Assembly (NCBI GenBank): GCA_940671915.1
Contig: CALNVZ010000641.1
Coordinates: forward strand, 4,672,800-4,736,799
Length of the DNA stretch: 64,000 nt
Origin: Paracentrotus lividus
Lineage: Eukaryota > Echinodermata > Echinoidea > Camarodonta > Echinidae
Direction: 5' to 3'
Positions within the stretch are counted from its first letter, which is position 1. Each line of letters begins with the position of its first letter. The position numbers and the translations under genes are program-made. Below, piece by piece: positions 24,632 through 34,326 of this stretch. The notes beneath the pieces were generated by a model, which was given only the letters and a program-made list of their open reading frames with translations, was not told where the DNA came from and ran no database searches.

Positions 24632-25338
24632 GGAGTGTTAACTCTGCTAGGGTTTGTATTTGGATTTGAAATTAGGAAAATAGAATTACAATTCTATCAA
24701 ATTCCACATTAGTCTTATTTAAAACACTGGCTGTGATATAGCAACCTGGTGTATAGTTGTTAGGTTAGCAAAAAAGGAATTGGCAACACAAAAACCGATC
24801 AAATGTTAGTTACATTTGTCCACAAGTGCACTAAAAAGATAATGTAGATGGAGGATCTATGTTGACATTCCTTCGTTATTTCTGATGAATTTCATTGAAT
24901 TTGTTTGAATCTATAGCGTAATTTAACTGCCGTTTATTACCTCTGCCTGACCAACGTTCGACGCCCGGAGGTTACCGGGGTGAATTAGTGGCGAACGGAT
25001 CTGTGTGTAAACCCACACAAGAAGAGAATCCCCATTGGTTTTCCACTGAGCGCTAAACCCTGTGACGGCGTCCCCGACTTATCTTTTATCCATTATATTA
25101 TGAAATAAAGACACTAAAAACGATGATTTCATAAGTACTATAAATTTGCTTTATTTTATGGTTCTTGGATTCAATCTTTCATAAATTTATCTAATCTGAA
25201 CCAAAATTAATTTTTCTTTCTCCCGAAACTATACACCACCTTTTTAATTGAAAACAGCAAAAGACAACAGTAAAAACTATTACATTTAACTAAATGAAGA
25301 TATACATGTATACATTTTGTGTCTCATACACATTTTAG
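24632..25338 (+). other. ZMYND11 intron, no other feature
   Basis: AT-rich sequence leading to the PHD exon acceptor. Nothing else recognised. Confidence 0.6.
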
Positions 25339-25491
25339 TCAGAAGAGCCTCATGATTGGTACTGCTTTGAGTGCCATAAAGGAGGAGATATGCTCTGCTG
25401 TGGGACATGCTACAGAGTCTATCATCCAGAATGCGTCCAGGTTGACGACCCTGAGAAGATATTCAGTCTGTGGTTCTGTCCCATCTGTGAG
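25339..25491 (+). CDS. ZMYND11: ZMYND11 exon B: PHD zinc finger
   Basis: This 153-base, phase 0-0 exon lies between acceptor cattttag and consensus donor gtaagt. It encodes 51 residues beginning SEEPHDWYCFECHKGGDML and ending LWFCPICE. The Cys/His pattern (C-x2-C, then C-x2-C, H-x4-C, C-x2-C) is that of a PHD finger. HDWYCFECH and the RVYHPEC core match the ZMYND11 PHD finger. The PHD finger works with the bromodomain and PWWP to read modified histone H3; in vertebrate ZMYND11 the target is H3.3 trimethylated at lysine 36. No residue that would bind zinc is missing. Confidence 0.96.
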
Positions 25492-26284
25492 GTAAGTCTT
25501 CATGATATTTATTTATCTATTTATTTATTATTTATTCGGCTCTTTGAAACACATAATCATACATATTCATTTAAAAATAAATGACAATAAAAGTACAAAA
25601 TCAATGCAAATTATTTTGTAGCAGTCAACCCAGTGCATCAGTGTACTGTAAACCCCCCCCCCCCAAAAAAAAAAAAAAAAAAAAAAAAAAATATTCATGA
25701 CATGAAACTTTCACAAATTTTTGCTGACAGCCTTTTTCCAACAGTAGTACTGACATTTGTGCATTGGGGAGACATTAACTTTCATGGGCATTTTACTTTC
25801 ACTTCAGATTTGATGATCCTGAGAAGATATTCAGTCTTGAGATTAGTCTATGACTATTCATTGTACTTGCTCTCATTTTGAATTCTGTGGGAACGAAATG
25901 TGTGTAAAACTTATGAGATACTGTGATGGTCGTATGTCAATAGGTATGTACATATTGTGCTACATAGTCAAAACGGCCAATGTAAATATTAATTTTCAAA
26001 TGTGTTTTTTTTTTTACCAATTTTTTATGTTTTTAACATCCAAAACTCTCTCCTTCCTTTGACCTGACTTAAATTGCTCATGAAATTCAGTTTCGGAAGA
26101 TACATATTTATAGGCCATATATATTTACAGGGAGTGTTTATTTTTCGTAATATCTGTGTACAGTAGGAAAGCCTCTCTCCTGCGGATTGAGTATCTAAAG
26201 CCTCCTAGTCTTACTATAAATCAGTACTTAATTTAGCATATTGATAGTTGATAATTGATAGCACACGTGCATGTCGTTTTCTTT
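25492..26284 (+). other. Intron B-C, homopolymer runs only
   Basis: Contains C10 followed by a long A run at about 25651-25690 and a duplicated short phrase (gatgatcctgagaagatattcagtct near 25810 resembles exon B 3' end near 25445). That phrase may be a remnant of a partial exon B copy; otherwise nothing. Confidence 0.5.
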
Positions 26285-26450
26285 TGATCACTCGAGCATT
26301 GAAAGCTGTAGGATTCTCTGGGACATATGTTGACTTAAGGGCTTGCCATAGCTCAGTCGGTAGAGCACCTGTTTAGCAATCAGGAGGTCTCGGGTTCAAA
26401 ACCAGATGGAATCCCGATGGAATCTCATATTCTTTGCTCATTTTTTTTTA
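26285..26450 (+). mobile_element. tRNA-derived SINE, copy 1
   Basis: The core at about 26341-26413 has tRNA promoter boxes: TAGCTCAGTCGGTAGAGCA (A box) and GGTTCAAAACC (B box). The anticodon-loop-like TTAGCAA would read AGC (Ala). The acceptor stem does not close (GCTTGCC has no partner), so this is not a working tRNA gene. A degenerate relative with matching flanks on both sides (gatcactc.cgcattga upstream, tttgctcattttttt downstream) lies near 55047-55185, which supports a SINE family. Confidence 0.7.
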
Positions 26451-26505
26451 ATGAAATATTTCTGGTCACATTCAATCTTTGTTCAAATTTATTTTTAATC
26501 ACCAG

Positions 26506-26589
26506 AGTTGCAAGAAAAAGAGTGTCCAAATGAGCAAATGGGATCTCAATAAAATCTTACTTCATGTTCTTAACAGAATGAAAGAGAAG
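26506..26589 (+). CDS. ZMYND11: ZMYND11 exon C: linker and start of bromodomain
   Basis: 84 bases, phase 0-0, between acceptor accag and donor gtaagc. It encodes SCKKKSVQMSKWDLNKILLH followed by VLNRMKEK. The basic CKKK and the R-M-K-E motif match the segment just after the PHD finger in vertebrate ZMYND11, where the first bromodomain helix begins. It joins in frame to exons B and D. Confidence 0.93.
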
Positions 26590-27040
26590 GTAAGCAACTG
26601 ATCTACGTTTATTAATAATAATAATCATGATTTTTGGTTCTTGTTTACATTGTACTTCATGGATTTACATGTATATTAGATGCAATATATGTTGTGATGT
26701 AAGGCCAAAATCACATAGGAGTATACTACTAGGGTATATGGGCATGTTTTGCAAGGACACGCGAATTGCTTACATCAGACCAGCCCCATTTTTCTGATCG
26801 AACAATAGGTTTTCAAAATACCCGTTGACACAGTAGGGCACTGTTCGAAAAAGCTGAGTTTCATAATGTACAGTCGGAATCATGTTTGTTCAATTTTTTC
26901 CCCCGCGTATACTGTTACATGTGCCCATAATTTTTGTTTTGCTGGAATAAATGTACCTGTTGCGGGCCGCTCAGCTATTAAGTCGGATATAATATTTACG
27001 CTTTGAGATAGAGGCAAAATATCTTTACTCATGAACTAAT
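26590..27040 (+). other. Intron C-D, first part, nothing recognised
   Basis: AT-rich intron sequence without other supported features. Confidence 0.5.
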
Positions 27041-27209
27041 AAGCAAATAATCACTGTTGACCCAAATGATGGGAAGTCTATCATTTCCCAGGCTAGCTGG
27101 ATAAGCTATTTTCTCTGAAGCAAAGCTGAGGAGAGATAGCATGTACATCCAGCTTGCCGTGGAAGTGATAGACTTCCAATCATTTGGATAAAGAGGGGAT
27201 TATTTGCTT
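27041..27209. mobile_element. Fold-back MITE, about 169 bp
   Basis: The ends pair (AAGCAAATAATC left, GATTATTTGCTT right). Further in, CCCAAATGATGGGAAGTCTA pairs with TAGACTTCCAATCATTTGG and GCTAGCTGGAT with ATCCAGCTTGC. Nearly the whole element folds on itself around a short centre near 27115-27125. Confidence 0.8.
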
Positions 27210-27231
27210 TATATTACACATTTGAAACTTT

Positions 27232-28000
27232 TTAACCCTAAAAAGACAAAAATGGGGCGTGGCGCTCATTCAGCCCCCCCCTCGACATTTTTCGCGATTA
27301 ATTCGTGACGCGGAAAAAAAAATTCGCCGAGACTCCATGACTATTTTTTTTCAAGTCTCGCGCAACTTTTGAGACCAATTTGCGATGCCCGGGATACGGT
27401 CCGAAATTACGTAACATTTTGTAAACGTGCGTCTGACTCAAAGTTGCTCCAATACGTGATTTTGTGTACAAATCCAATGCAATTGGTGTTTTTAGCCAAA
27501 ATTCGTAAATGTATCATTATTTTCTCTTTAACTGATTAAATCAATTAATTTAAGGTTGTTTATGATAAATAGTGTCACCATAATTTCCATTGAAAAAACA
27601 ATAAAAAAACAAAAGTCGAAAACAAAGAAATACATAAGAAATTTTAAAAAACAATAGAATACATATAAAGAAAAAATCTTGATGTAGATTTTTTTTTTAC
27701 ACACATTTCACCAGAAGCCTGCAAAGAGCTGTAAACCAAAATTAGCACTTTTAGAGCTTTATTTAATTAATTAGAGCAAATCTTGGATTTAGCATAAATT
27801 AGCATAATTAATTAGTGATGAAATTTTCGGAGAATATGGACTCTCGGTTTTGGAGAGGATGCCCGGATACGGGTAAGCGCGTGCCAATTTTCGACGCGAT
27901 CGCGCGTCAACAAGCGAGATCTGAGGGGGGGCGTGAATGAGCCCCCCCCCCCCCCCAGTCTTTATGTGTGTCACAAAAAGCCCAGTCTTTTTAGGGTTAA
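27232..28000. mobile_element. piggyBac-like non-autonomous element with TTAA ends
   Basis: The left end is TTAACCCTAAAAAGAC and the right end is its reverse complement GTCTTTTTAGGGTTAA. TTAA on both sides is the target duplication typical of piggyBac-type elements, and CCC just inside is also typical. Subterminal inverted blocks (GCTCATTCAGCCCCCC near 27265; GGGGGGGCGTGAATGAGC near 27925) extend the symmetry. There is no transposase ORF. It sits in a ZMYND11 intron. Confidence 0.82.
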
Positions 28001-28513
28001 GAGTTACAGGGAAATCCAATATTTTGGTTAAAAATTCAAGGTTTCCTTGATCCTTAAAAGATCCACTCAAGTCATCGATGACTGCGCTTGTAATTGTAAC
28101 TAAATATACGCGTACAAATAAAGTGCACGCAATTCATTTGACGTGAAGGCCCAGCTCAAATGGGCTGAAGTAATTGTTTATTGTAACAAGAAGTTTTTAA
28201 AAGTACTTGTTACGTCGCAGAAGAATTTTCTGTCGCTGCATGTGATGGAAAAATGATAGAACAAAAAACCGAGTGACGACGCACTTTTTTTCGCGCATCC
28301 TAAAAATATTAATGACGCGTTATGGCTCTACATGCTCTATGGGGCACTTAAGTGTCAGCAAAACTCAAAAGTACTATCACTACAAGTGATGATTGATGTT
28401 GGGAAAACTAAAGTCAATCACATGATTGCTTTTGACCAATCCTGTTGCAACATTCTTAGTATGTGGAATATAAAAATAATTTAACTTATATTTTGTTGTT
28501 GTGTTTGTTTCAG

Positions 28514-28607
28514 TCCAGGGAGTTAACAAAGAAGTTGAATCTGAATGAATTGCCAAATTACTACAATCTAGATCTACCAGCATATGGACCTTTCCATTAT
28601 GATGGAG
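28514..28607 (+). CDS. ZMYND11: ZMYND11 exon D: bromodomain, middle
   Basis: 94 bases from acceptor gtttcag to donor gtaaga. Encodes SRELTKKLNLNELPNYYNLD followed by LPAYGPFHYDG. Length and position match the vertebrate bromodomain segment between the first helix and the ZA loop. It leaves one extra base (phase 1), whereas exon E reads in phase 0. A one-base homopolymer error at the start of exon E (AAA for AA) would reconcile them. The 3' end of this exon and the following intron are tandemly repeated downstream. Confidence 0.88.
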
Positions 28608-29391
28608 GTAAGAATTAATACGATATTAGATAACCTTGAGGGAGATATGAGAATATATTGCCCAAACGGAATAACAAGTCACAACACTATTCTGTCAAGG
28701 GCAATGTATTTGATATTCCCTGAAAATAGAGCCAGCATATAATATGTCATAATAAGTATTTATCCACTGTGGATCACTACAACCTAGTCTATCAGCATAT
28801 GGACCTTTCCATTATGATGGAGGTAAGAATTAATATGATATTTGAGGGAGATATATATTGCCCAAGTTGAATAATACTTGTAAACATAACACTGTTCTGT
28901 CAAGGGCAATGTATTTGATATTCCCTGAAAATAGAGCCAGCATATAATATGTCATAATAAGTATTTATCCACTGTGGATCACTACAACCTAGTTTACCAG
29001 CATATGGACCTTTCCATTATGATGGAGGTAAGAATTAATATGATATTTGAGGGAGATATATATTGCCCAAGTTGAATAATACTTGTAAGCATAACACTGT
29101 TCTGTCAAGGGCAATGTATTTGATATTCCCTGAAAATAGAGCCAGCATATAATATGTCATAATAAGTATTTATCCACTGTGAATCACTACAACCTAGTCT
29201 ATCAGCATATGGACCTTTCCATTATGATGGAGGTAAGAATTAATATGATATTTGACAGCCTCAAGGGAGATATGAGAATATATTGCCCAAACTGAATAAC
29301 AAGCACAACACTGTTCTTTCAAGGGCAATATATGTGAAATTCCATGAAAATAGAGCCAGCATATGTTATTGTTATTATTCATCCACAGATG
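28561..29391 (+). repeat. Tandem array: exon D 3' end plus intron, four units
   Basis: Units start at about 28561, 28777, 28982 and 29187 (spacing 216, 205, 205). Each carries the exon D tail (cagcatatggacctttccat), the intact donor gtaagaattaat, and about 170 bases of intron ending gccagcatat...tttatccac. Units 2-4 lack the exon D 5' part but retain cag just before catatgg, so each could act as a 27-base mini-exon. They are not required for the reading frame. Confidence 0.92.
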
Positions 29392-30067
29392 ATTGCCAAG
29401 ATTAATTTGTTGTTTTTAGATTATTATCCATATAGTTGAAATATTGCATTCAGCAATTCAATAATACCAAGGTTGAAAAATTGAATGAAATTGTAATATT
29501 CTTGGACTAAGGTAGTTTTTAAACGTTTTATTGCCGTGTGATTTTCATTACGATATGATTGGAAGGAAAGCAATTAATAAAGTTTTTGTGAAGAAATATA
29601 CTTAATTTATCAACAGTATACATACCTTTTAAAAGCAAAATCATGTCAAACTTTTATGTTAATGCAACATGTAATAGCAGGGGTCAATAGTTATTTTTTT
29701 TATAAGTATGGATCCTTGTCGTTTGATACATCAATGAGTGTATAGATCCAAATTAGTCGTTAGACTATAGATCAATTCGGTTTTGCTGGGGAGCTTCAAG
29801 TAGGTGTAACAAAAGAAAATATGCATACGCGCAGATATACTTGTACCTGGCTGCCCGTTTGTGTCACATTGAAGAACATGCTTGTAAATCAACTTTCCTA
29901 ATGCACGCTTGTTAGGAAAAAAATGCATGGATGACGAAACAGTAGAAATGATGCATGTCACATGATCTGCTCTCAACCAATCATTTGATTAGGATCCATT
30001 CATCCATTTTATACTCCACAATATATAAAAACAAGTAAATGTAATTGTTTTTCATCCAACTTTGCAG
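29392..30067 (+). other. Intron D-E, remainder, nothing recognised
   Basis: AT-rich intron without other supported features. It ends in the acceptor tttgcag. Confidence 0.55.
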
Positions 30068-30211
30068 AAACTTTCTGAGAAGAGATACCGCTCACTGGAA
30101 GACTTCCAAGGGGATGCTCAGGCTCTTGTTCACATTTCTCATATTTATCATGGACCAAATAGTGAGAGAGCTACCTTATGTGAACAGACCCTAAAAGACT
30201 GCCTACATGAT
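30068..30211 (+). CDS. ZMYND11: ZMYND11 exon E: bromodomain, C-terminal helices
   Basis: 144 bases, phase 0-0, from acceptor tttgcag to donor gtgagt. Encodes KLSEKRYRSLEDFQGDAQAL then VHISHIYHGPNSERATLCEQ and TLKDCLHD. RYRSLEDFQGDAQ and the helix after it correspond to KYRSYEEFKADAQ in vertebrate ZMYND11. At the position where most bromodomains have the acetyl-lysine-binding Asn, this protein has HIYHG, against FYGAD in the vertebrate one. The canonical Asn thus appears absent here too, as in vertebrate ZMYND11, whose bromodomain is considered atypical. Confidence 0.94.
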
Positions 30212-30405
30212 GTGAGTTTGCATTAATGTCATTGATAAGGGAGAAAATGTTAAAAATTAATTAGATAATGACATAGAAATAACTAGCTCTCAAATTTATA
30301 GAAAACTCCAAAGAACAAAGCTTTGTCATTTTTACAGACTCATTATCCAGTTAAACTGCCTTGTAAGGAAAAAAAATCATAAAAACCTGTATATTATTCA
30401 GTTAC

Positions 30406-31077
30406 TGTATTCGCTGTTATTTTCGCGCTAAGCTGCTTCAAAACATGTTCACAGGTTCTTAAAGGTAGTGTCATCCTTTTTCACAAATTGCGAAAACTAA
30501 TGCAACTTGGCATAACTTTAGAATATGATCAACCTATACTGTCTATTCAATCTTACTGTCATAGGTTGCCTAGTTCAGTAATATGAAACGAAAACCTGAC
30601 TACCAATCTAGTCCAGCTCTCCATCAACATCTTGGATATTACAGCGCGTGCAGCACGGACCACACACAGCATATACACATGGCGCATCAGCGTGCATTAT
30701 TCTCTGCGCTAACGGTCAACGGTTCGCACCATACGGTATATTTTTCGAGGTTCGAAAAATAGGAATGAATTTTGATAATCGCAATATAATGACAAATATA
30801 CACAATTGAGCTTAATCATGTTGTGGGAAGATATAGTCTTTGATATACTACAATATCCTCTCGAAAACTAGAAATTTGATATTTTTGCCTGCAAAAGGCT
30901 GACACTACCTTTAAATTCGCACTGCATGTTTGTAAGCTCACAATTGAACCCATACAATACATGCATAGGAAATCATGCCTATATATTGGCAGGTTTTTTA
31001 TTCGCGCCTCCTGCTCTTTGCGTGAAATCCGCGAAAATTAATGTACCACAAATATTTCCACGAATACAGTATATAAA
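30406..31077. mobile_element. Older inverted-repeat element interrupted by a newer one
   Basis: Ends are TACTGTATTCGCTGTTATTTT on the left and, on the right, ...ATTTCCACGAATACAGTA. An uninterrupted relative lies at about 34327-34563 (same cacaggttcttaaatt, gcgaaaattaatgtacc and ccacgaatacag landmarks). Here it is split at TTAA by the 456-bp element at 30459-30914. Confidence 0.82.
30459..30914. mobile_element. MITE inserted at TTAA inside an older repeat
   Basis: Left end TTAAAGGTAGTGTCATCCTT, right end AAGGCTGACACTACCTTTAA: inverted ends with a TTAA duplication. The related copy at 34.3 kb reads acaggttcTTAAattc with a single TTAA at exactly this position, which is the empty site. The inside contains no coding frame. 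Confidence 0.88.
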
Positions 31078-31119
31078 GCTCAGTATAAGATCAATACACA
31101 AGGAAAAAGATTTGTCTTT

Positions 31120-31680
31120 GACCAAGCCATGTAGGCATACCAGGAAATGAAAAAGCTTATAAATTTGCAAAGAAAGCACTTGATAAGGATGTAGTAACAA
31201 ACATCATGATTCCTTACTCAGACTTAAAAACAAAAATTAACACTTTTGTAAGAAACAAATGGCAAACAACATGGAATTCAAACCCTGAAAACAAACTCTA
31301 TCAACAATATGCAAGCATTGAACCACAAAACGCCATTCCTTTAGCCAATCTGAGGGAAGACATTGTTATTACCTGAGCTCGTATTGGCCATACATACATG
31401 TACATGTACTTGACACATTCATTTTGTTTAAAGCTGAAAATCGCCCTCGTTGTATGCCATGTAATTGCCTTCTCACAGTTATATTCTCTTTGACTCTACT
31501 GATTTTACAAACGTCCGAACAAGATATTATAATTCTCTTGATTTGAGATTACTATTTGAAGATGTTTCACAAGTATGTATAATACATTACCTTAAAGAGA
31601 AAAATCTTCTTACTGAGTTTTTGATTTTAATCATAATAATATCTCTAATAATAATGTTTGATATTCTAAATGCCTAGTCT
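31120..31680 (+). mobile_element. Degenerate non-LTR retrotransposon (LINE) 3' end
   Basis: Frame 31130-31374 reads HVGIPGNEKAYKFAKKALD, then IPYSDLKTKINTFVRNKWQT with W, NKLYQQ and EDIVIT, then a stop and ARIGHT. HVGIPGNEKA is the C-terminal part of an RNase H domain, and RIGHT with the downstream PRCMPCNC and ILFDSTDFTNVRTRYYN is the usual tail of this LINE protein. Stops and a frame change show it is dead. RNase H indicates a LINE group carrying that domain (I or related). It lies in the E-F intron in sense orientation. Confidence 0.82.
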
Positions 31681-31925
31681 TTCGGAGAAGACTTTAAGCC
31701 GTCGGTCACGTGTTTAGGAGAGCCATCTCACAAGCACGTTAAAGATCCTACTTCATTTTTCGAAAAAGAGTAGGGAGTAATCCCGATGAAGCAGTTCATT
31801 ACATTAATTCATAATTTATACATACATTCTTATGATTTAAGTAAGGCATGACTAAATCATTAGATGAAACTGATTTTAAAACATTATCTGACATTGAAAT
31901 AACACAAATGTGTTGACAGTGTTGT
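31681..31925 (+). other. Probable 3' untranslated tail of the LINE
   Basis: Directly follows the degenerate LINE frame. The phrase cacgttaaagatcctacttcatttttcgaaaaag is not coding; assignment to the LINE is by position only. Confidence 0.35.
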
Positions 31926-31934
31926 AAAATATTA

Positions 31935-32095
31935 ACTATCTTATCTTATCTGTACACATTTGTAACGGTTGTTTATTCAGATGTTTTTTTTCTTCTTTTC
32001 TTTTTCATTTAGATTGTTTAAAATATTGATCTTGTCTTGTCTGTACGCAGTCGTAACGGTTATTTATTTAGATGGGTTTTTCCGTTTTTATTTTG
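31935..32095. repeat. Two diverged copies of a roughly 95-bp unit
   Basis: cttatctgtacac..tgtaacggttgtttattcagatg (31945-31985) resembles cttgtctgtacgc.gtcgtaacggttatttatttagatg (32033-32075). Confidence 0.6.
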
Positions 32096-32171
32096 AATGT
32101 TTTATTTAAATCAATTCTTCATGTGTGGTGTTGATGTAAAAAGCAAAAACTTCTCTGTTTTTCTTTTCCAG

Positions 32172-32252
32172 CTATCTGAAATCCGTCTGTGCAAGGACTG
32201 TTACATCATGTCTAACGATCGAACACAGAAAGATTGGTTCTGCAAACCATGC
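32172..32252 (+). CDS. ZMYND11: ZMYND11 exon F: Cys4 zinc motif before PWWP
   Basis: 81 bases, phase 0-0, between acceptor cttttccag and donor gtaagt. It encodes LSEIRLCKDCYIMSNDRTQK then DWFCKPC. The C-x2-C ... C-x2-C arrangement matches the zinc-ribbon-like element linking bromodomain and PWWP in ZMYND11 (LCKNC...WFCYPC in vertebrates). In the vertebrate structure these three modules form one rigid histone-reading unit. Confidence 0.95.
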
Positions 32253-32861
32253 GTAAGTATTCTGAGCTTGTTATGTGTTGTCAGTTTACATGCATCTCTC
32301 ATCAAGACGTGCATGAGAACAAGAGGTACTTGTAAGATTTATCGACAAACTGTGTACAATAAAGATCCCAGGAGGTTTGAAAAATAATTTGTGTACAGGT
32401 AGAACACATATAATTAGCTGCAAGAACTTTGCTCAACACCGTGTGGGCTACTGGTTAAGGAGTTTCGAGAACTTGGTGGTTTACGTGTTACCTCAATGTG
32501 TAGCAGCCCGCTTAATATTCATGTATGTAAATTCAGGTTAGTGTGCCGTAACTCTTGATGAGCAAGTCTAAAACAACAATTAATGTTAGACACAGGCCAA
32601 GAAATGTCGTAGAATGATAATAAATTCTTTAAGCTCTTTAACCAGTAATCTATATAATGTCGTTTGAGATTATTTCCATGTGAATACAAGTAAAGTTTTT
32701 TTTTCAAATAGAATTTGGCTCGACTACCACTTGTGCTATCTTTAGCTTCATTGTAAGATTGTAATTTGTATGCCTTTCATAATTGTGAACATGTGTGTCG
32801 TCGTTAAATTAAATTCATTTCCAATCATCCTCATCAACTTCTCATCTTCTCATTCCAACAG
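32253..32861 (+). other. Intron F-G, nothing recognised
   Basis: AT-rich intron before the extra exon G copies. No other feature. Confidence 0.5.
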
Positions 32862-32951
32862 ACTCCCCCTCATGAGCTGGTCTGGGCTCAAATGACAGGC
32901 TTTGGCTACTGGCCTGCTAAAGTACTACAGAAATCAGAAACAAAGGCAGAT
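32862..32951 (+). pseudogene. Extra copy 1 of ZMYND11 exon G (truncated PWWP, open frame)
   Basis: It follows a good acceptor (tccaacag). It reads [20 protein letters not shown] then [10 protein letters not shown] in the same phase as exon G with no stop, and is followed by a donor-like gtatga. It lacks the last ten residues of exon G ([10 protein letters not shown]). If spliced in at its donor it would add 30 residues in frame. Read through, it stops at TGA four bases later. It may be a decaying duplicate or a rare alternative exon. Confidence 0.8.
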
Positions 32952-33027
32952 GTATGAAGTTAAACAATCCCTTTAATGAATTAAATTCTTTTCTAATCAT
33001 CAACCTCTTGTCTTCTCTTTCCAACAG

Positions 33028-33117
33028 TCTCCTCCACATGAGCTGGTCTAGGCACAAATGACTGGCTTTGGCTACTGGCCTGCCAAAGTACTACAGATAA
33101 CAGAAACAAAGGCAGAT
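33028..33117 (+). pseudogene. Extra copy 2 of ZMYND11 exon G (inactivated by TAG)
   Basis: Same length and ends as copy 1 and same acceptor (tccaacag). The codon for the conserved Trp of ELVW has become TAG, which ends the frame. ACAGATAACAG replaces ACAGAAATCAG. This copy cannot contribute protein sequence. Confidence 0.88.
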
Positions 33118-33191
33118 GTATGAAGTTAAACAATCCCTTTGATAAATTAAATTAATTTCCAATCATCCTCATTTTCTTCTCTTTTAAATAG

Positions 33192-33310
33192 TCTCCTCCT
33201 CATGAGCTGGTGTGGGCCCAAATGACTGGGTTTGGCTACTGGCCTGCCAAAGTACTCCAGAAATCTGAAACAAAGGCAGATGTTAGGTTCTTTGGATCAA
33301 GGCATGAAAG
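33192..33310 (+). CDS. ZMYND11: ZMYND11 exon G: PWWP domain, first half
   Basis: 119 bases, phase 0 to 2, from acceptor aaatag to donor gtaaaa. Encodes [20 protein letters not shown] then [20 protein letters not shown]. The motif GFGYWP is the PWWP-type signature (GFGFWP in vertebrates), and the following VRFFG strand is conserved. In vertebrate ZMYND11 an aromatic cage built from the first Phe of GFGFWP, its Trp and a Phe in VRFFG binds trimethyl-lysine 36. All three positions are kept here, so methyl-lysine reading is probably conserved. This is the only full-length copy of three. Confidence 0.96.
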
Positions 33311-33404
33311 GTAAAATTTTACCCTTCCTCTCATGTTCTCCTTGGCTCTCTTTTCTCTTTTTTCTTTTGTAATATTTACCTACCCTTCTTTTCTTTCGTA
33401 TGAG

Positions 33405-33661
33405 TAATGCGGCGGTCACAACTCGTCGTAGGCTACGGGGCACGTGCCATCAACGTAGCCTGTGTTGCATGTACAATGAATGCACAGGTCGTTGGTCAAT
33501 TTCTGCGATTTCTGCGTTTCTGTAGTAAGGGTATTGGAAAAACTTCCTGCACGTCATACATGCAACGTGCCTTCGAGGTACCTGCGCTGCACGATTTTTC
33601 TACGAAATCCATCGTAGGGAGTTGCACGTCGAAGATACGGCGAGTTGTGACCGCCGCATTA
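33405..33661. mobile_element. GC-rich MITE with about 24-bp inverted ends, TA flanks
   Basis: Left end TAATGCGGCGGTCACAACTC, right end GAGTTGTGACCGCCGCATTA, exact over 20 bases and continuing with one mismatch (GTCGTA versus tacggc). TA at both edges fits a mariner-type or similar target duplication. The inside is GC-rich relative to the intron and gives open frames that I do not regard as genes. Confidence 0.82.
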
Positions 33662-34326
33662 GTAATGTTTTAGTTACATCAGTCTGTTTCTCTAAGTTGG
33701 GTAAGCCAGTTGATTTGTATATCGTTTGAGCTTGATAGGTCAGTTATTCTGTCTGTTCTACTTTCCCTCTGTGTGTCTTTTTACCTTGTTACTTGTACAA
33801 CCAGTAATATGCATACTGTAAACTTGACTTCTATCAGTCCTCAGATTGTCAAGTTAACCTGTTGCATACTAAGCCCACAAATATGCGAGCTGAAGAAACA
33901 TGGAACAACCGTCTTGTCGACCGTTTATTTCACTCATGATTGCATAAACATATAAAGACCTTATATGACTTAAATTATCTGACATTGATCTATTTAAAGA
34001 TGTCTTTGTTTCACCTTTAAATGAAAAGAATTTCTTGCAAGCATGCTTGACAATCACAATTCATTCAACTCTGCAGAAAGTTCTCAGTATACAACGTGTT
34101 AAGTACATGTATTTCTGAATAGATGGAATTTAATTCTCTTTTTTATTTATTTTATTTTTCTTAAACTTTTGTCTCTGTAATTAAGTAGTTCATTTACTCT
34201 GCATATTTGTAAGATTTCTGGTGAGGGTATTGTATCTTACGCTTATTTTCCAGTTTTTTTTGCTTATGGGAGTACATAAAAAATACTGCAATATAGATTC
34301 TAAGTCTGTTTTAAAACATACATGTA
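33662..34326 (+). other. Intron G-H, first part, nothing recognised
   Basis: AT-rich intron; no supported exon or repeat boundary. Confidence 0.5.

Noticed and set aside
26341..26413. Functional tRNA-Ala gene
   Set aside because: A and B boxes and an AGC-like anticodon loop are present, but the acceptor stem does not pair, the anticodon stem has a mismatch, and a degenerate relative with the same flanks exists. It is better explained as a SINE.
28561..29391. CRISPR-like array (four regularly spaced repeats)
   Set aside because: The units are 205-216 bases, contain exon and intron sequence, and have no unique spacers. This is a eukaryotic tandem duplication.
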